From: CAZHHM01 sp964532225
GTDB taxonomy: Bacteria > Margulisbacteria > WOR-1 > JAKLHX01
Direction: 5' to 3'
Assembly: GCA_964532225.1 (NCBI GenBank)
Contig: CAZHHM010000010.1
Coordinates: 1-52,680 of the forward strand
Length of the DNA stretch: 52,680 bases
Positions within the stretch are counted from its first letter, which is position 1, and every line of letters begins with the position of its first letter. Made by a program: the position numbers and the translations under genes. This document shows positions 8,223 to 16,976 of the stretch, piece by piece. The notes beneath the pieces are model-generated. The model saw only the letters and a program-made list of their open reading frames with translations. It was not told where the DNA came from and searched no databases.

Positions 8223-8470
8223 TCTTCCTTGTCTATGTAGTCCCTTGCCTTGTTGATCAGCTCCTGGGCCTTTGTCTTAGCGGTCTCAATGGCGCTCTTT
8301 GCTTTCTTCTCGACCTCGTACTTATCGGATACCTCCTTGGCTTTCTTGCCAAGTTCAGCTGCCTGTTCCTGAAGCTTTTTTCTGGTCTCCTCGCCTTTTC
8401 CCGGCGCCATCAGCACTCCGGCTATCGCCCCGACAATCCCCCCAAAAAGGAACCCTCTAAGCTTTCCCAT
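8219..8470 (-). CDS. YtxH-domain small membrane protein
   Basis: This is a small protein (83 aa from the chosen start) with a glycine-rich N-terminal membrane hairpin-like segment, GFLFGGIVGAIAGVLMAP, followed by GKGEETRKKL and a long charged coiled coil. That is the YtxH family pattern. YtxH proteins are stress-linked and of unclear function. Three starts are possible: 8509, 8476 (MKMG) and 8470 (MGKL). An AGGAGG site lies nine bases before the 8470 ATG and only three before 8476, so 8470 is preferred. It overlaps the preceding DUF948 gene by 14 bases and the ASKHA gene by four. Confidence 0.75.
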   Translation of the reverse strand: MGKLRGFLFGGIVGAIAGVLMAPGKGEETRKKLQEQAAELGKKAKEVSDKYEVEKKAKSAIETAKTKAQELINKARDYIDKEE

Positions 8471-8816
8471 CTTCATTTCCCTCCTTTTTCTTTCCTGTGA
8501 ACGTATCAATAACGCTCTTAAAATTGTTCTTCAGGGCTTCGATCTCTTCTTTCGGGTTCTTGACCACCCTTTTAAAGAGATATACGGCCCAGGACACCTT
8601 GTTCGCAAAACCAAGTATCCCGTTGACTGAAGATGTGATACCTGCAATATCCGTCATTAGCGGCCTGAACTCGTTGTTCAGCTCGTTCAGCATACGGTCG
8701 ATCGGCTTCAGCATCTTGTTTATGTTCGAGAGTATCATTATCAGATAGATTATCGCTACCAGTAAAGCTATAGTGAGCAAAGCTATGGCGGCCATAAGCA
8801 TTATCGTTGTGTTCAT
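8457..8816 (-). CDS. DUF948-family membrane protein
   Basis: The protein is 119 aa. One N-terminal membrane helix (about 5-30, rich in Ala/Leu/Ile) is followed by an amphipathic alpha-helical region with regularly spaced hydrophobic residues (NINKMLKPIDRMLNELNNEF) and a basic tail KKKEGNEDGKA. This matches the DUF948 (UPF0478) family, often found beside YtxH proteins, as here. The function is unknown; association with the envelope or stress response is inferred from the pairing. It overlaps both neighbours, so the three small proteins are probably made together. Confidence 0.75.
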   Translation of the reverse strand: MNTTIMLMAAIALLTIALLVAIIYLIMILSNINKMLKPIDRMLNELNNEFRPLMTDIAGITSSVNGILGFANKVSWAVYLFKRVVKNPKEEIEALKNNFKSVIDTFTGKKKEGNEDGKA

Positions 8817-9103
8817 GAAGCACCTCCGTTCTTTTTTGTCCGTTTTTTTCCTTTTACATCATCAACTGTCCGGCTGAGCTTGTCTATCTCGCTTTCTATG
8901 GAACGCAGGGTCTCGTTGACCATTTTCTCGGTCGGCTTACCGGCTTTTTTTATAAGTTTTGAGGCCCTTATCTTCTTGATCACAGCTTTTGCCTTCTTTT
9001 TCATCTTACCTCCGGCAAGAGCGGAGATGACGGCTGCCGCGGCCGCACCGACCAGGACTCCTGCCGCAACGCCTTCGAGGAATGATTCGTTATTCTTCAT
9101 CAT
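8813..9103 (-). CDS. Small membrane-associated protein, unknown function
   Basis: The protein is 96 aa. After a short polar start (MMKNNESFLEG) comes an Ala/Val/Gly-rich membrane segment (VAAGVLVGAAAAAVISALAGG), then a very basic stretch (KMKKKAKAVIKKIRASK) and a helical tail ending KRTKKNGGAS. The architecture is like YtxH but the sequence is too divergent for me to assign it firmly. It overlaps pheA upstream and the DUF948 gene downstream by four bases each, so it is translationally coupled to both. Confidence 0.65.
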   Translation of the reverse strand: MMKNNESFLEGVAAGVLVGAAAAAVISALAGGKMKKKAKAVIKKIRASKLIKKAGKPTEKMVNETLRSIESEIDKLSRTVDDVKGKKRTKKNGGAS

Positions 9104-9936
9104 TTCCCCTTTCTGGGATATGATCCCAATATCTTAATGAACGCGACCTTGTTCGACATGTCCGCAAGAGCATCTGCTATCTGCTTGTCCGTTCTGTGAC
9201 CTTCCATATCGACGAAAAAGAAATAGTCACCCAGGGCCTTTTTTGAAGGCCGTGACTCGATCTTAGTAAGGTTTATTTTTCTTTTGGCGAACTCTGCCAG
9301 TATCCCGTAAAGACCACCCGGCCTGTCGGATAGAATTGAAAAAACTACCGAGGTCTTGTCAGTACCTGTCTGTTTTGAATCGGCCTTAGCGACCACGATG
9401 AACCTGGTCTCGTTATCGGGATAGTCGTTTATATCCTTTACCAGTACTTCCAGGCCGTAAATTGAAGCAAGTGAGGCGGAACCTATAGATGCCGAAGATG
9501 TATCTTTAGCTACCGACACTTCTTTGGCCGCCTCTGAGGTGCTTGTGGTCGACCTCAACACGGCTTCAGGAAGGTTCTTCCTGATCCAATTCCTGCACTG
9601 TTCAAGCGGCTGAGGGTGGGACAGGACTTTTTTTATGCCAGATACGAAAGCCCCTTTTACGGAAAGCAGGCTGTTATCTACAGCGAGAACGAACTCGTCC
9701 TTTACCTTGAGATCGACCTCTTTGACAAGCATGTCCTGTACTACGCCTATCGTGCCTTCGATCGAGTTCTCAACGGGCACGATGGCTGCATCAATATGTT
9801 CTCTGTCACAGGCAAAAAGTACGTCGTGAAGGGTCGGATAAGGGATCAGCTCGGCATTCGCATCTATGCCCGACGCATATGACCTTGCCGCCTCAAATGA
9901 AAATGTGCCTTCTGGACCAAGATAACCTAATTTCAT
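9100..9936 (-). CDS. pheA: Prephenate dehydratase (monofunctional)
   Basis: This enzyme converts prephenate to phenylpyruvate in phenylalanine synthesis, 278 aa. The catalytic domain (1-185) starts LGYLGPEGTFSFEAA and contains VPVENSIEGTIG and the catalytic DNETRF motif. The ACT regulatory domain (about 197-270) holds the Phe-binding ESRP motif, so feedback inhibition by phenylalanine is expected. No chorismate mutase domain is attached. An AAGG site lies about eight bases before the ATG; the gene follows acyP by two bases. Confidence 0.95.
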   Translation of the reverse strand: MKLGYLGPEGTFSFEAARSYASGIDANAELIPYPTLHDVLFACDREHIDAAIVPVENSIEGTIGVVQDMLVKEVDLKVKDEFVLAVDNSLLSVKGAFVSGIKKVLSHPQPLEQCRNWIRKNLPEAVLRSTTSTSEAAKEVSVAKDTSSASIGSASLASIYGLEVLVKDINDYPDNETRFIVVAKADSKQTGTDKTSVVFSILSDRPGGLYGILAEFAKRKINLTKIESRPSKKALGDYFFFVDMEGHRTDKQIADALADMSNKVAFIKILGSYPRKGK

Positions 9937-9938
9937 AA

Positions 9939-10217
9939 TTAATACCTTATTGTAAAGCCGACAAGCCCTTCTTCAAACGGCTCTTCAACGACCTCTATTT
10001 CTGATACTTTACCCCATGGCGGACCTTTTTTCAACAAGGCGATAAGGTCATCAACTTTGCCGGCAGGTCCCTGAACAACAGCTTCCACTCTGCCTCCCTG
10101 TACGTTCCTCACCCAGCCGGACACGCCGGCAGCGTCAGCCAGGTCCTTGGCATAATACCTGAAACCTACACCCTGGACGTGGCCGTGAACGAGCAGATGC
10201 AGACACTTGAGAGGCAT
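9939..10217 (-). CDS. acyP: Acylphosphatase
   Basis: This small enzyme hydrolyses acyl phosphates, 92 aa, exactly the family's usual length. The signature VHGHVQGVGFRYY carries the catalytic arginine, and the catalytic asparagine is in GWVRNVQGGRVEAVVQG; the end GFTIRY is typical. The frame is open for 13 more codons upstream, but the ATG at 10217 gives the standard N-terminus and lies just after the dCMP deaminase stop, so it is taken as start. Confidence 0.94.
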   Translation of the reverse strand: MPLKCLHLLVHGHVQGVGFRYYAKDLADAAGVSGWVRNVQGGRVEAVVQGPAGKVDDLIALLKKGPPWGKVSEIEVVEEPFEEGLVGFTIRY

Positions 10218-10218
10218 G

Positions 10219-10689
10219 TTACTTTTGGTTTGGATCGTTATACTTGCAGATCTCAAGACCTGATTCTATGAGCATGTTGGAAGCGAGGTCGTCAGGATAG
10301 TCCCCTTCGAAAACGACACGGACTATACCGGCATTTATCATCATCTTTACGCAGATAACGCACGGCTGGTGTGTGCAGTAAAGTGTGCTTCCGCCTATCT
10401 TTACGCCGTGCCATGCAGCCTGGATTATAGCGTTCTGCTCGGCATGGAGCCCCCTGCAAAGCTCATGTCTTTGGCCTGAAGGAACGTTCAGCTCCTTACG
10501 GATGCATCCCGTTACAGAGCAATGAGCAAGGCCTTTCGGGGCGCCGTTGTATCCTGAGGTAAGGATCCTTTTGTCCTTGACTATGATCGCGCCGACGTTG
10601 CGTTTAAGGCAAGTCGATCTTTTGGCGATCACCTTCGTGATCTCCATGAAATAGTCGTCCCAGGATATCCTATCCTTGTCGTCGCTCAT
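10219..10689 (-). CDS. comEB: dCMP deaminase (ComEB-type)
   Basis: This zinc-dependent deaminase converts dCMP to dUMP for dTTP synthesis, 156 aa. The zinc/catalytic motif is LHAEQNAI (HAE), with the second zinc site HQPCVICVKM (PCxxC). An N-terminal SWDDYFMEITKVIAKRSTC and GYNGAPKGLAHC are typical of the ComE operon protein 2/dCMP deaminase family. It overlaps the transketolase C-subunit start region by four bases. tmk, also for dTTP supply, is elsewhere in the window. Confidence 0.93.
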   Translation of the reverse strand: MSDDKDRISWDDYFMEITKVIAKRSTCLKRNVGAIIVKDKRILTSGYNGAPKGLAHCSVTGCIRKELNVPSGQRHELCRGLHAEQNAIIQAAWHGVKIGGSTLYCTHQPCVICVKMMINAGIVRVVFEGDYPDDLASNMLIESGLEICKYNDPNQK

Positions 10690-11636
10690 TTCTTTTTGAG
10701 CTCCAGAGCCCTTTTCGCGGCCATCACGATGTCCTTGTCAGTGAGCTCGTATTTTTCAAGCAGTTCGAGCGGCTTACCTGACTCAGTGAACGTATCGTCC
10801 ACTCCTATCCTTACTATTGGCACAGGGAAACGCTCTGAAAGAGCGTCCGCGACCGCGCTCCCGAGCCCGCCTATCTTTGAATGCTCTTCAGCGGTCACTA
10901 TTGCTCCTGTCTCTGTTGCGGCTTTCACTAGGATGTCCTCGTCGATCGGCTTTATCGTGTGCATATTGATCACACGGGCATTAACACCTTCAGCTTTAAG
11001 CGCTTCTGCCGCATCCATGGCTGAAGCGACCATTATCCCGCATGCGACTATAGTCAGATCGCTGCCTTCTCTCATTTGAATGGCCTTGCCTATGACGAAC
11101 TCGAAGTCCTCGCTGTCGTGGATCACGGGCACGGAACTTCTGCCAAGCCTTACGTACGCCGGTCCGTGGAACGCAGCGACGGCAAGTATGGCCTTGTATG
11201 TTTCAACTGAATCCGCCGGGACAATAACGGTCATATTGGGAAGGGACCTCATGAGCGAGATGTCTTCTAGCGCCTGATGCGTCGCGCCGTCCTCGCCCAC
11301 CGTTATTCCGCCGTGCGTCACGACGATCTTGACGTTCAGTCTGGGATAAGCCACCGAGATGCGCACCTGGTCCCAGGCCCTCCCGGAACCGAATACGGCA
11401 AATGTTGAAGCGAAAGCCGTTTTTCCGCACGTGGCAAGTCCTGCCGCCGTGCAGATCATGTCCTGTTCGGCCACGCCCATATTTATGAACCTGTCGGGAT
11501 AAGCTTTGGCAAATACCGATGTCTTGGTAGAGCATGACAGGTCGGCGTCGAGAACGACCACATCCCTGCCCTGAGAGCCTAAATGCAGGAGCGCCTTGCC
11601 GTAAGCGTCCCTGGTCGGTTCGCAGCGTTTACTCAC
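10686..11636 (-). CDS. Transketolase, C-terminal subunit
   Basis: This is the pyrimidine-binding plus C-terminal half of a split transketolase, 316 aa. It has the PP-binding region INMGVAEQDMICTAAGLA with the catalytic glutamate, VVTHGGITVGEDGATHQALEDI, and the swivel domain with AEEHSKIGGLGSAVADAL. The start is GTG at 11636, supported by AAGGAGG four bases upstream within the N-subunit gene. The N-subunit gene precedes it and overlaps by eight bases, so a two-subunit enzyme of the pentose phosphate pathway is expected. Confidence 0.93.
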   Translation of the reverse strand: MSKRCEPTRDAYGKALLHLGSQGRDVVVLDADLSCSTKTSVFAKAYPDRFINMGVAEQDMICTAAGLATCGKTAFASTFAVFGSGRAWDQVRISVAYPRLNVKIVVTHGGITVGEDGATHQALEDISLMRSLPNMTVIVPADSVETYKAILAVAAFHGPAYVRLGRSSVPVIHDSEDFEFVIGKAIQMREGSDLTIVACGIMVASAMDAAEALKAEGVNARVINMHTIKPIDEDILVKAATETGAIVTAEEHSKIGGLGSAVADALSERFPVPIVRIGVDDTFTESGKPLELLEKYELTDKDIVMAAKRALELKKK

Positions 11637-12465
11637 ATACCCTCCTTAGCCCGCATAGTGCGTCCTCAGTTTCCTGTTTGTTCGGGGCTTTCCCGTGAAA
11701 GTCCACGTTGTTCTCCATGAAAGAGACCCCTTTACCCTTTACCGTATCGGCAATGATAATGGTCGGTTTGCCTTTTGACCTCTCAGCCTGCTCAAAGGCC
11801 TTGATAAGCGAGCTTACGCTGTGACCCTCGACCTTGTCGATGACATTCCAGTTGAACGCCCTCCATTTGTCGGCTACGGGAGCTATATCCTTGACCTTTT
11901 CGATATTGCCGTCGATCTGCAGGTGGTTATAATCCAGAATAACGGTCAGGTTGTCCAGCTTATGGAATCCTGCTGTCATTGCGGCTTCCCATATCTGACC
12001 TTCCTGCGATTCACCGTCACCGATTATGCAATAGACCCTGTACGGCTTGCTGTCTATCCTTGCCGCGAAAGCCATGCCGTTGGCAACAGAAAGGCCCTGC
12101 CCAAGAGAACCTGTCGACATATCGATACCGGGAAGCGACGTCCTGTCGGGATGACCCTGGAGCGAAGTACCTATCTGCCTGAGCGTCTTAAGGTATTCCT
12201 TAGGGAAATAGCCGGATTGAGCCAGAACGGAATACAGAGCAGGAGCTCCATGACCTTTTGAAAGGACGAACCTGTCCCTGTCCGCCCAGTCAGGCTGGTC
12301 CTTTTTATGCCGCATGACCCTGAAATAAAGCACGGCAAGTACCTCGGCTATAGAAAGTGATCCGCCCGGATGACCGGAACCGCATTTGCCTATCATCTCG
12401 ATAGCATCGAACCTTATCCTGTTGGCGATCTTTTCGATCTCTTTGATATCTAACGGTTTATCCAT
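11629..12465 (-). CDS. Transketolase, N-terminal subunit
   Basis: This is the thiamine-diphosphate-binding half of a split transketolase, 278 aa. It carries GKCGSGHPGGSLS, DRFVLSKGHGAPALYS and the ThDP motif GDGESQEGQIWEAAM...LDYNHLQIDG. Split transketolases of this size are common in archaea and many bacteria. No Shine-Dalgarno precedes the ATG; a TGTTATTCT box ends nine bases before it. It follows murB by 34 bases and probably has its own promoter as well as read-through. Confidence 0.93.
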   Translation of the reverse strand: MDKPLDIKEIEKIANRIRFDAIEMIGKCGSGHPGGSLSIAEVLAVLYFRVMRHKKDQPDWADRDRFVLSKGHGAPALYSVLAQSGYFPKEYLKTLRQIGTSLQGHPDRTSLPGIDMSTGSLGQGLSVANGMAFAARIDSKPYRVYCIIGDGESQEGQIWEAAMTAGFHKLDNLTVILDYNHLQIDGNIEKVKDIAPVADKWRAFNWNVIDKVEGHSVSSLIKAFEQAERSKGKPTIIIADTVKGKGVSFMENNVDFHGKAPNKQETEDALCGLRRVCE

Positions 12466-12474
12466 GTATTAACC

Positions 12475-12503
12475 AGAATAACATGTCCTTTAATATTTTT
12501 CAA
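12475..12503 (-). promoter_or_regulatory. Probable promoter of the transketolase-ASKHA unit
   Basis: On the minus strand TTGAAA (12498-12503) and TATTCT (12475-12480) are 17 bases apart, with TGT directly before the -10 (extended -10). The -10 ends nine bases before the transketolase ATG. The -35 overlaps the murB stop region. Confidence 0.5.
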
Positions 12504-13402
12504 AATCCAATCGTCCGGACCTCGGTCTCCAGCGCAACACCTTTTTTCTCAAGGACAATGACCCTGACCCTGTTGATCAGCGTCATGATATCGGTCGCTG
12601 TTGCGCCTCCTGCATTGACGATAAAGTTAGCGTGGGCCTCTGAGACGACCGCCCCGCCGACAGACTCACCTTTAAGACCGGCCTCTTCAATGAGCTTTCC
12701 TGCGCTTTCACCGTCCGGGTTCTTGAAGACACATCCGGCACTCGGGAAAGCTATAGGCTGTGAAGCCGCTTTCATCCTGAGTATCTCTGCCTGTCTTGCC
12801 GCTATCTTTTCGGGCGACTCTTTTGTCATCTTGAGTTCGGCCTCCAAGACGATCTCGTTTGCGGAGGCGAAGACCGATGTCCTGTAACCGAAACCGCATT
12901 CGTGCCTTGATCTTTTCAGCTCCTTACCGTCCTTGTCCAGGCTGGCAACAGAAACGGTCACGAGAGAAATATTGCTTCCCCATGAACCCATGTTCATCCT
13001 GACCGCCCCTCCCAGAGCGGAAGGGATGCCAATGAACATCTCAAGCCCGGACAGCCCTGCAGCAGCGGCGGAAAATATGAGCTTTTTCATGTATGAGCCC
13101 GCTTCGGCAGTGATAACATCACCTTTGATCCCGATCCGGTCCATATTCCCTGCAAGTTTGATCACAGCACCCTTGATACCGTTGTCAGAAACCAGAAGGT
13201 TTGACCCGTTACCGATCACCGAGACATGGACATCCTCTGATAAAAGCAAGCGGTAGGCGTTGCGAAGCTCATCTTTGCTCTTTGGCAAAAGCATCAGTTC
13301 TGCCGGTCCGCCGACCCTGAAGGTGGTATGCCTTGACATCGGCTCGTTCAGCAAAGCCGAGCAGCCCGTCGATCTTCGGATCTTTTCAGCGAGCTTTTGC
13401 AT
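12500..13402 (-). CDS. murB: UDP-N-acetylenolpyruvoylglucosamine reductase
   Basis: This FAD enzyme reduces UDP-GlcNAc-enolpyruvate to UDP-MurNAc, 300 aa. FAD-binding motifs include HTTFRVGGPAEL and VIGNGSNLLVSDNG; the active-site region has FGYRTSVF. The proton-donor position normally serine in SAGSVFKNP reads SAGCVFKNP here, a Cys substitution seen in part of the family. The end has GGAVVSEAHANFIVN. It overlaps murC by 17 bases and closes the wall-synthesis block. Confidence 0.94.
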   Translation of the reverse strand: MQKLAEKIRRSTGCSALLNEPMSRHTTFRVGGPAELMLLPKSKDELRNAYRLLLSEDVHVSVIGNGSNLLVSDNGIKGAVIKLAGNMDRIGIKGDVITAEAGSYMKKLIFSAAAAGLSGLEMFIGIPSALGGAVRMNMGSWGSNISLVTVSVASLDKDGKELKRSRHECGFGYRTSVFASANEIVLEAELKMTKESPEKIAARQAEILRMKAASQPIAFPSAGCVFKNPDGESAGKLIEEAGLKGESVGGAVVSEAHANFIVNAGGATATDIMTLINRVRVIVLEKKGVALETEVRTIGF

Positions 13403-14807
13403 CTTTGCTCTTTTCCCTCAGCCTGCTGTATATCTCTTTGCCTATCACATGGATATCCCCCGCTCCCATCGTGATCACCAGGTCGCCTTCTCTGCAGATC
13501 TCAACGACCTTTGCCGCGATCTCCTGTTTTTTCGGGATATACAGGACCTCTCCCTGATGGTTCTTGTCGACCTCATCAAGTATCGATTCTCCCGTAACAC
13601 CTGAGATCGGCTGCTCTCCAGCGGCGTATATGTCGGTAAGGATGACCACATCAGCCTGTCCGAAGGCTTTTCCGAACTCTTCACGAAGATGCATAGTGCG
13701 TGAATATCTGTGCGGCTGGAATATACAGATCAGCCTTTTTACCGACTTCCAGCTCTTTTTTGCCGTTGCAAGCGTGACCGAGATCTCAGTAGGATGGTGC
13801 CCGTAATCATCGTATATGAGCACGCCGCCGACCTTCCCGACCTGCTGGAAACGACGTCTGACGCCTGTAAATGCCCTTAAAGCGGAATTTATGTTCATGA
13901 ACTCGATGCCGTTCTCCAGACCGACAGCAACAGCGGCAAGCGAATTCTCGACGTTCTGCATGCCCGGCACGTTCAGGTTCACTTCGCCAAGCAGCTTACC
14001 GTTCTTGAGAACTTCATATTTCATGCTCCCCTCTCCGTTGGCAACGTTCCGAGCACGGATATGGGCATCGTCGCGGAACCCGTATGTAACTACCTTTGCC
14101 TGCGTCGTGATCCGGTCGAGCATTATCCTGTTGTTGGGGTGGTCCGAACAGACCACAAGCTTTCCGTCCTTGGGCAAAAGGTCAGCGAACTTCACGAACG
14201 CGTCCATCACGCTCTCCAGGTCAGGATAATAATCAAGGTGGTCCGCTTCGATGTTAGTGATCACACTGACCTTCGGTTTAAGAAGAAGAAAGGACCCGTC
14301 GCTTTCATCCGCTTCGGCAATGGCGAACTTGCCGCCTCCGAGCCGGGCATTTCCGCCGACATCGTTGGTCTCCCCGCCGATGAGGAACGTGGGCTTTTTA
14401 TCGCTTTTTTCGAACACAAGCGCTGTCATGGATGTGGTCGTTGTCTTGCCGTGCGTTCCGGCTATGGCGACAGGCACTTTGGATTGCGACAAGATCCATG
14501 AGAGCATTTCCGCTCGCGGGATGCAATTTATCTGTCTTGCTTTAGCTTCAGCAAGCTCAGGATTGTCCTTTGTTATAGCGGATGAATACACGACCAGATC
14601 GGCACCTCTGACATTGCTGGCTTCGTGGCTGAAGAAGATATGGGCCCCAAGGTCCTTGAGCCTGATGGTGTTGGCGCTTTCTTTGAGGTCAGAACCGGAG
14701 ACCTTGTACCCCATCTCGATAAGTATCTTTGCGATGGCGCCTACACCGCAGCCGCCGATACCCATAAGATGGATACTTTTTATCCTTGTCATGTCAAACG
14801 ACCGCAT
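13386..14807 (-). CDS. murC: UDP-N-acetylmuramate--L-alanine ligase
   Basis: This Mur ligase adds L-Ala to UDP-MurNAc, 473 aa. It has the N-terminal MGIGGCGVGAIA dinucleotide-like motif, ATP loop AGTHGKTTTTSM, the ITNIEADHLDYY motif, and the C-terminal domain with DDYGHHPTEI and QPHRYSRT. Two starts are near: ATG 14807 (MRSFDM) and 14792 (MTRIKS). GGAGG lies about six bases before 14807, so that start is preferred even though it overlaps murG by 14 bases. Confidence 0.95.
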   Translation of the reverse strand: MRSFDMTRIKSIHLMGIGGCGVGAIAKILIEMGYKVSGSDLKESANTIRLKDLGAHIFFSHEASNVRGADLVVYSSAITKDNPELAEAKARQINCIPRAEMLSWILSQSKVPVAIAGTHGKTTTTSMTALVFEKSDKKPTFLIGGETNDVGGNARLGGGKFAIAEADESDGSFLLLKPKVSVITNIEADHLDYYPDLESVMDAFVKFADLLPKDGKLVVCSDHPNNRIMLDRITTQAKVVTYGFRDDAHIRARNVANGEGSMKYEVLKNGKLLGEVNLNVPGMQNVENSLAAVAVGLENGIEFMNINSALRAFTGVRRRFQQVGKVGGVLIYDDYGHHPTEISVTLATAKKSWKSVKRLICIFQPHRYSRTMHLREEFGKAFGQADVVILTDIYAAGEQPISGVTGESILDEVDKNHQGEVLYIPKKQEIAAKVVEICREGDLVITMGAGDIHVIGKEIYSRLREKSKDAKAR

Positions 14808-15864
14808 CTAAAACCTCCATCATGAGCTGTATCGAGTTCTCGCAGTAGAGCTGCCTTGCATCAGCCCCCATTTTCGCCAGTGTCTCCGGGTCGGACAAGA
14901 GCCCGTTAAGGCGATCAGCAAGAGCTTTGGCATTGAGGTCTTTATGCTCGATAACGATACTGGCCCCGACACTTTCGAATATCCTTGAATTCATCAGCTG
15001 GTGGTCTTCGGATGAGTAAGGGAACGGGACCAGCACCGACGGCTTTCCTAAAGCGGCTATTTCGGTTATCGTCGTTGCCCCTGCCCTGCTGACAATAAGG
15101 TCCGCCTTTGCCATGAACCTGAATATATCGTCAAGGAACGGGAACACCCTGTAGCCCGGGACCCCTCTCATCTCTGATGATATCCTGATGTAATCCGCCT
15201 GCCCGCAAACATGAATTATATCCGTGTCAGGGACCATTTCAGGCAGGCATTGCGCAGCTTTGTTCAATGAGCGGGCTCCCTGACTGCCGCCTACGATCAG
15301 CAGGGTCTTTCTGCCCGACCCCGGTCTTTTTGCTATTTCTCTTGCCTGAAGGACCTCTTTCCTTACGGGATTACCGGTGTAGACGCCTTTTTTGCCGAAC
15401 GCCCTTGCCGTACCGCTGAACCCGACCATGACCTTCTTTGCAAATATCGCGCTGATCCTGTTGACCATACCTGGAACTGAGTTCTGCTCATGGACTATCA
15501 CGGGGATCCGCAAAATGAACGCTGCGATCACCGGCGCCAGTGAGCTGTAGCCTCCGAAGCTGATCACAAGCTGAGGCCTGATACTTACAAGCTTTACGAA
15601 CGACTGAACAATGCCGATCGTAAGAAAAAGAAGCGCCTTGATGGGCCCGAGACCGATCTTCCTGACGAACGGAGCTGATACTATCTTGACCCTTGGATAA
15701 CCTTTGCCGGAGAATATTGCCGCCTCGACCTTCTTGGATGAAGAGAAGAAAGTTATCCTGCAGCTGCCGTCGGATTCCCTTATCGCGGAAGCTAATGAAA
15801 GTGCCGGAAAAATATGGCCTCCCGTTCCTCCTGCACATATCGCTATCTGTCGGACCTTTTTCAT
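14794..15864 (-). CDS. murG: Undecaprenyldiphospho-muramoylpentapeptide GlcNAc transferase
   Basis: This GT28 enzyme makes lipid II from lipid I at the inner membrane, 356 aa. It contains the GGTGGHIFPALSLA loop, HEQNSVPG, the second glycine loop GGSQGARSLN and the nucleotide-binding SRAGATTITEIAALGKP. The open frame extends 99 codons upstream, overlapping ftsW with no MurG homology; the ATG at 15864 overlaps the ftsW stop as ATGA and gives the normal length. Confidence 0.95.
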   Translation of the reverse strand: MKKVRQIAICAGGTGGHIFPALSLASAIRESDGSCRITFFSSSKKVEAAIFSGKGYPRVKIVSAPFVRKIGLGPIKALLFLTIGIVQSFVKLVSIRPQLVISFGGYSSLAPVIAAFILRIPVIVHEQNSVPGMVNRISAIFAKKVMVGFSGTARAFGKKGVYTGNPVRKEVLQAREIAKRPGSGRKTLLIVGGSQGARSLNKAAQCLPEMVPDTDIIHVCGQADYIRISSEMRGVPGYRVFPFLDDIFRFMAKADLIVSRAGATTITEIAALGKPSVLVPFPYSSEDHQLMNSRIFESVGASIVIEHKDLNAKALADRLNGLLSDPETLAKMGADARQLYCENSIQLMMEVLDAVV

Positions 15865-16976
15865 TTTTGTCTCCGCTGAGAATTCGAGATATTGAGAAGG
15901 ACCCCGATACTGAAGAGCATGACCATCAGAGATGTGCCTCCGTAGCTTATGAACGGAAGGGGGATCCCGGTCGTCGGAAGCAATCCCACGACCACGCTGA
16001 TATTCACGAAAGACTGGACTGCCATGAAAGAAACGATGCCTGATGCAAGCAGGAACCCGAACCTGTCCGGTGCGGACCTGGCTATCCTCAAGCCCTGTGC
16101 TATCAGCATCAGGAAAAGGAAGATTATGACCAGGGCACCTATCAGTCCGGTCTCCTCGCATATGATCGCAAAAATGAAATCAGTATACTGCTCCGGCAGG
16201 TACATGAACTTTTGCCTGCTCGCTCCTATCCCAAGACCGAATATACCACCAGACCCTACTGCTATGAGCGACTGGGTTATGTGATATCCGATCCCCTGAG
16301 GGTCCTGCCACGGGTCCCTGAAGGCCATAAGCCTTTTCATCCTGTACGGGCTGAGAACGCTGGCGGCAAGGATCGCGACCCCGCCCGCAGAGAGCAGGCC
16401 GAACAGATGTGACAGTCTAACCCCCGAGAAATAGAACATCAGCATCATGATGCCGAAAAGAACAAGACATGTCCCCATATCGGGCTGCTTCATTATGAGG
16501 ATGACAACGGCGCCCACAACACCGAGCACGGGCAAAATCGTCCGGGAAAAATCTCCGATATTCTTCTCGTTCCTGGTCAAGACATCGGCAATATACACCA
16601 CTACCGCGAACTTCATGAACTCTGAAGGCTGAAAAGAAAAAGGACCTATTGATATCCAGCGAACGGCCCCGCCCACCTCTTTTCCCAGAAAAGGGACGAA
16701 CAGCAGAAGGAGCATCCCCACACCGGCCAGAAGCAGCAGCCCGCTCATCTTTTTGTAGACCTCGTACCTTATCCTAAGACCCGCGATCATCAGGGACAGT
16801 CCTATCGCCAGATAGAACAGCTGCCTTTTGAGATAGTAAAAAGGATCGCCTGCCTGCAAAGAATCGATAGTTGTGGCGCTGAATATCATTATCAGGCCTG
16901 AAAGGAGCAGAGCGGCCACCGAGAATAGCAGCCATGAGTTCACGATGAACGACAGGTCTTTGTTAGCGCGTGCCAT
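15861..16976 (-). CDS. ftsW: Septal peptidoglycan polymerase FtsW
   Basis: This SEDS-family glycosyltransferase polymerises lipid II at the division site, 371 aa with about ten membrane segments. The hallmark GGSGGIFGLGIGASRQKFMYLPEQYTDFIFA region (seen as VGSGGIFGLGIGAS and YLPEQYTDFIFAIICEETG), PDMGT, and PLPFISYGGTS are present. RodA is the alternative, but its place between murD and murG indicates FtsW. It overlaps murD by 14 bases and murG by four. Confidence 0.93.
   Translation of the reverse strand: MARANKDLSFIVNSWLLFSVAALLLSGLIMIFSATTIDSLQAGDPFYYLKRQLFYLAIGLSLMIAGLRIRYEVYKKMSGLLLLAGVGMLLLLFVPFLGKEVGGAVRWISIGPFSFQPSEFMKFAVVVYIADVLTRNEKNIGDFSRTILPVLGVVGAVVILIMKQPDMGTCLVLFGIMMLMFYFSGVRLSHLFGLLSAGGVAILAASVLSPYRMKRLMAFRDPWQDPQGIGYHITQSLIAVGSGGIFGLGIGASRQKFMYLPEQYTDFIFAIICEETGLIGALVIIFLFLMLIAQGLRIARSAPDRFGFLLASGIVSFMAVQSFVNISVVVGLLPTTGIPLPFISYGGTSLMVMLFSIGVLLNISNSQRRQK

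Noticed and set aside
15865..16161. 99-codon N-terminal extension of murG
   Set aside because: It overlaps ftsW in another frame, has no homology, and an ATGA-coupled start at 15864 gives normal MurG length.
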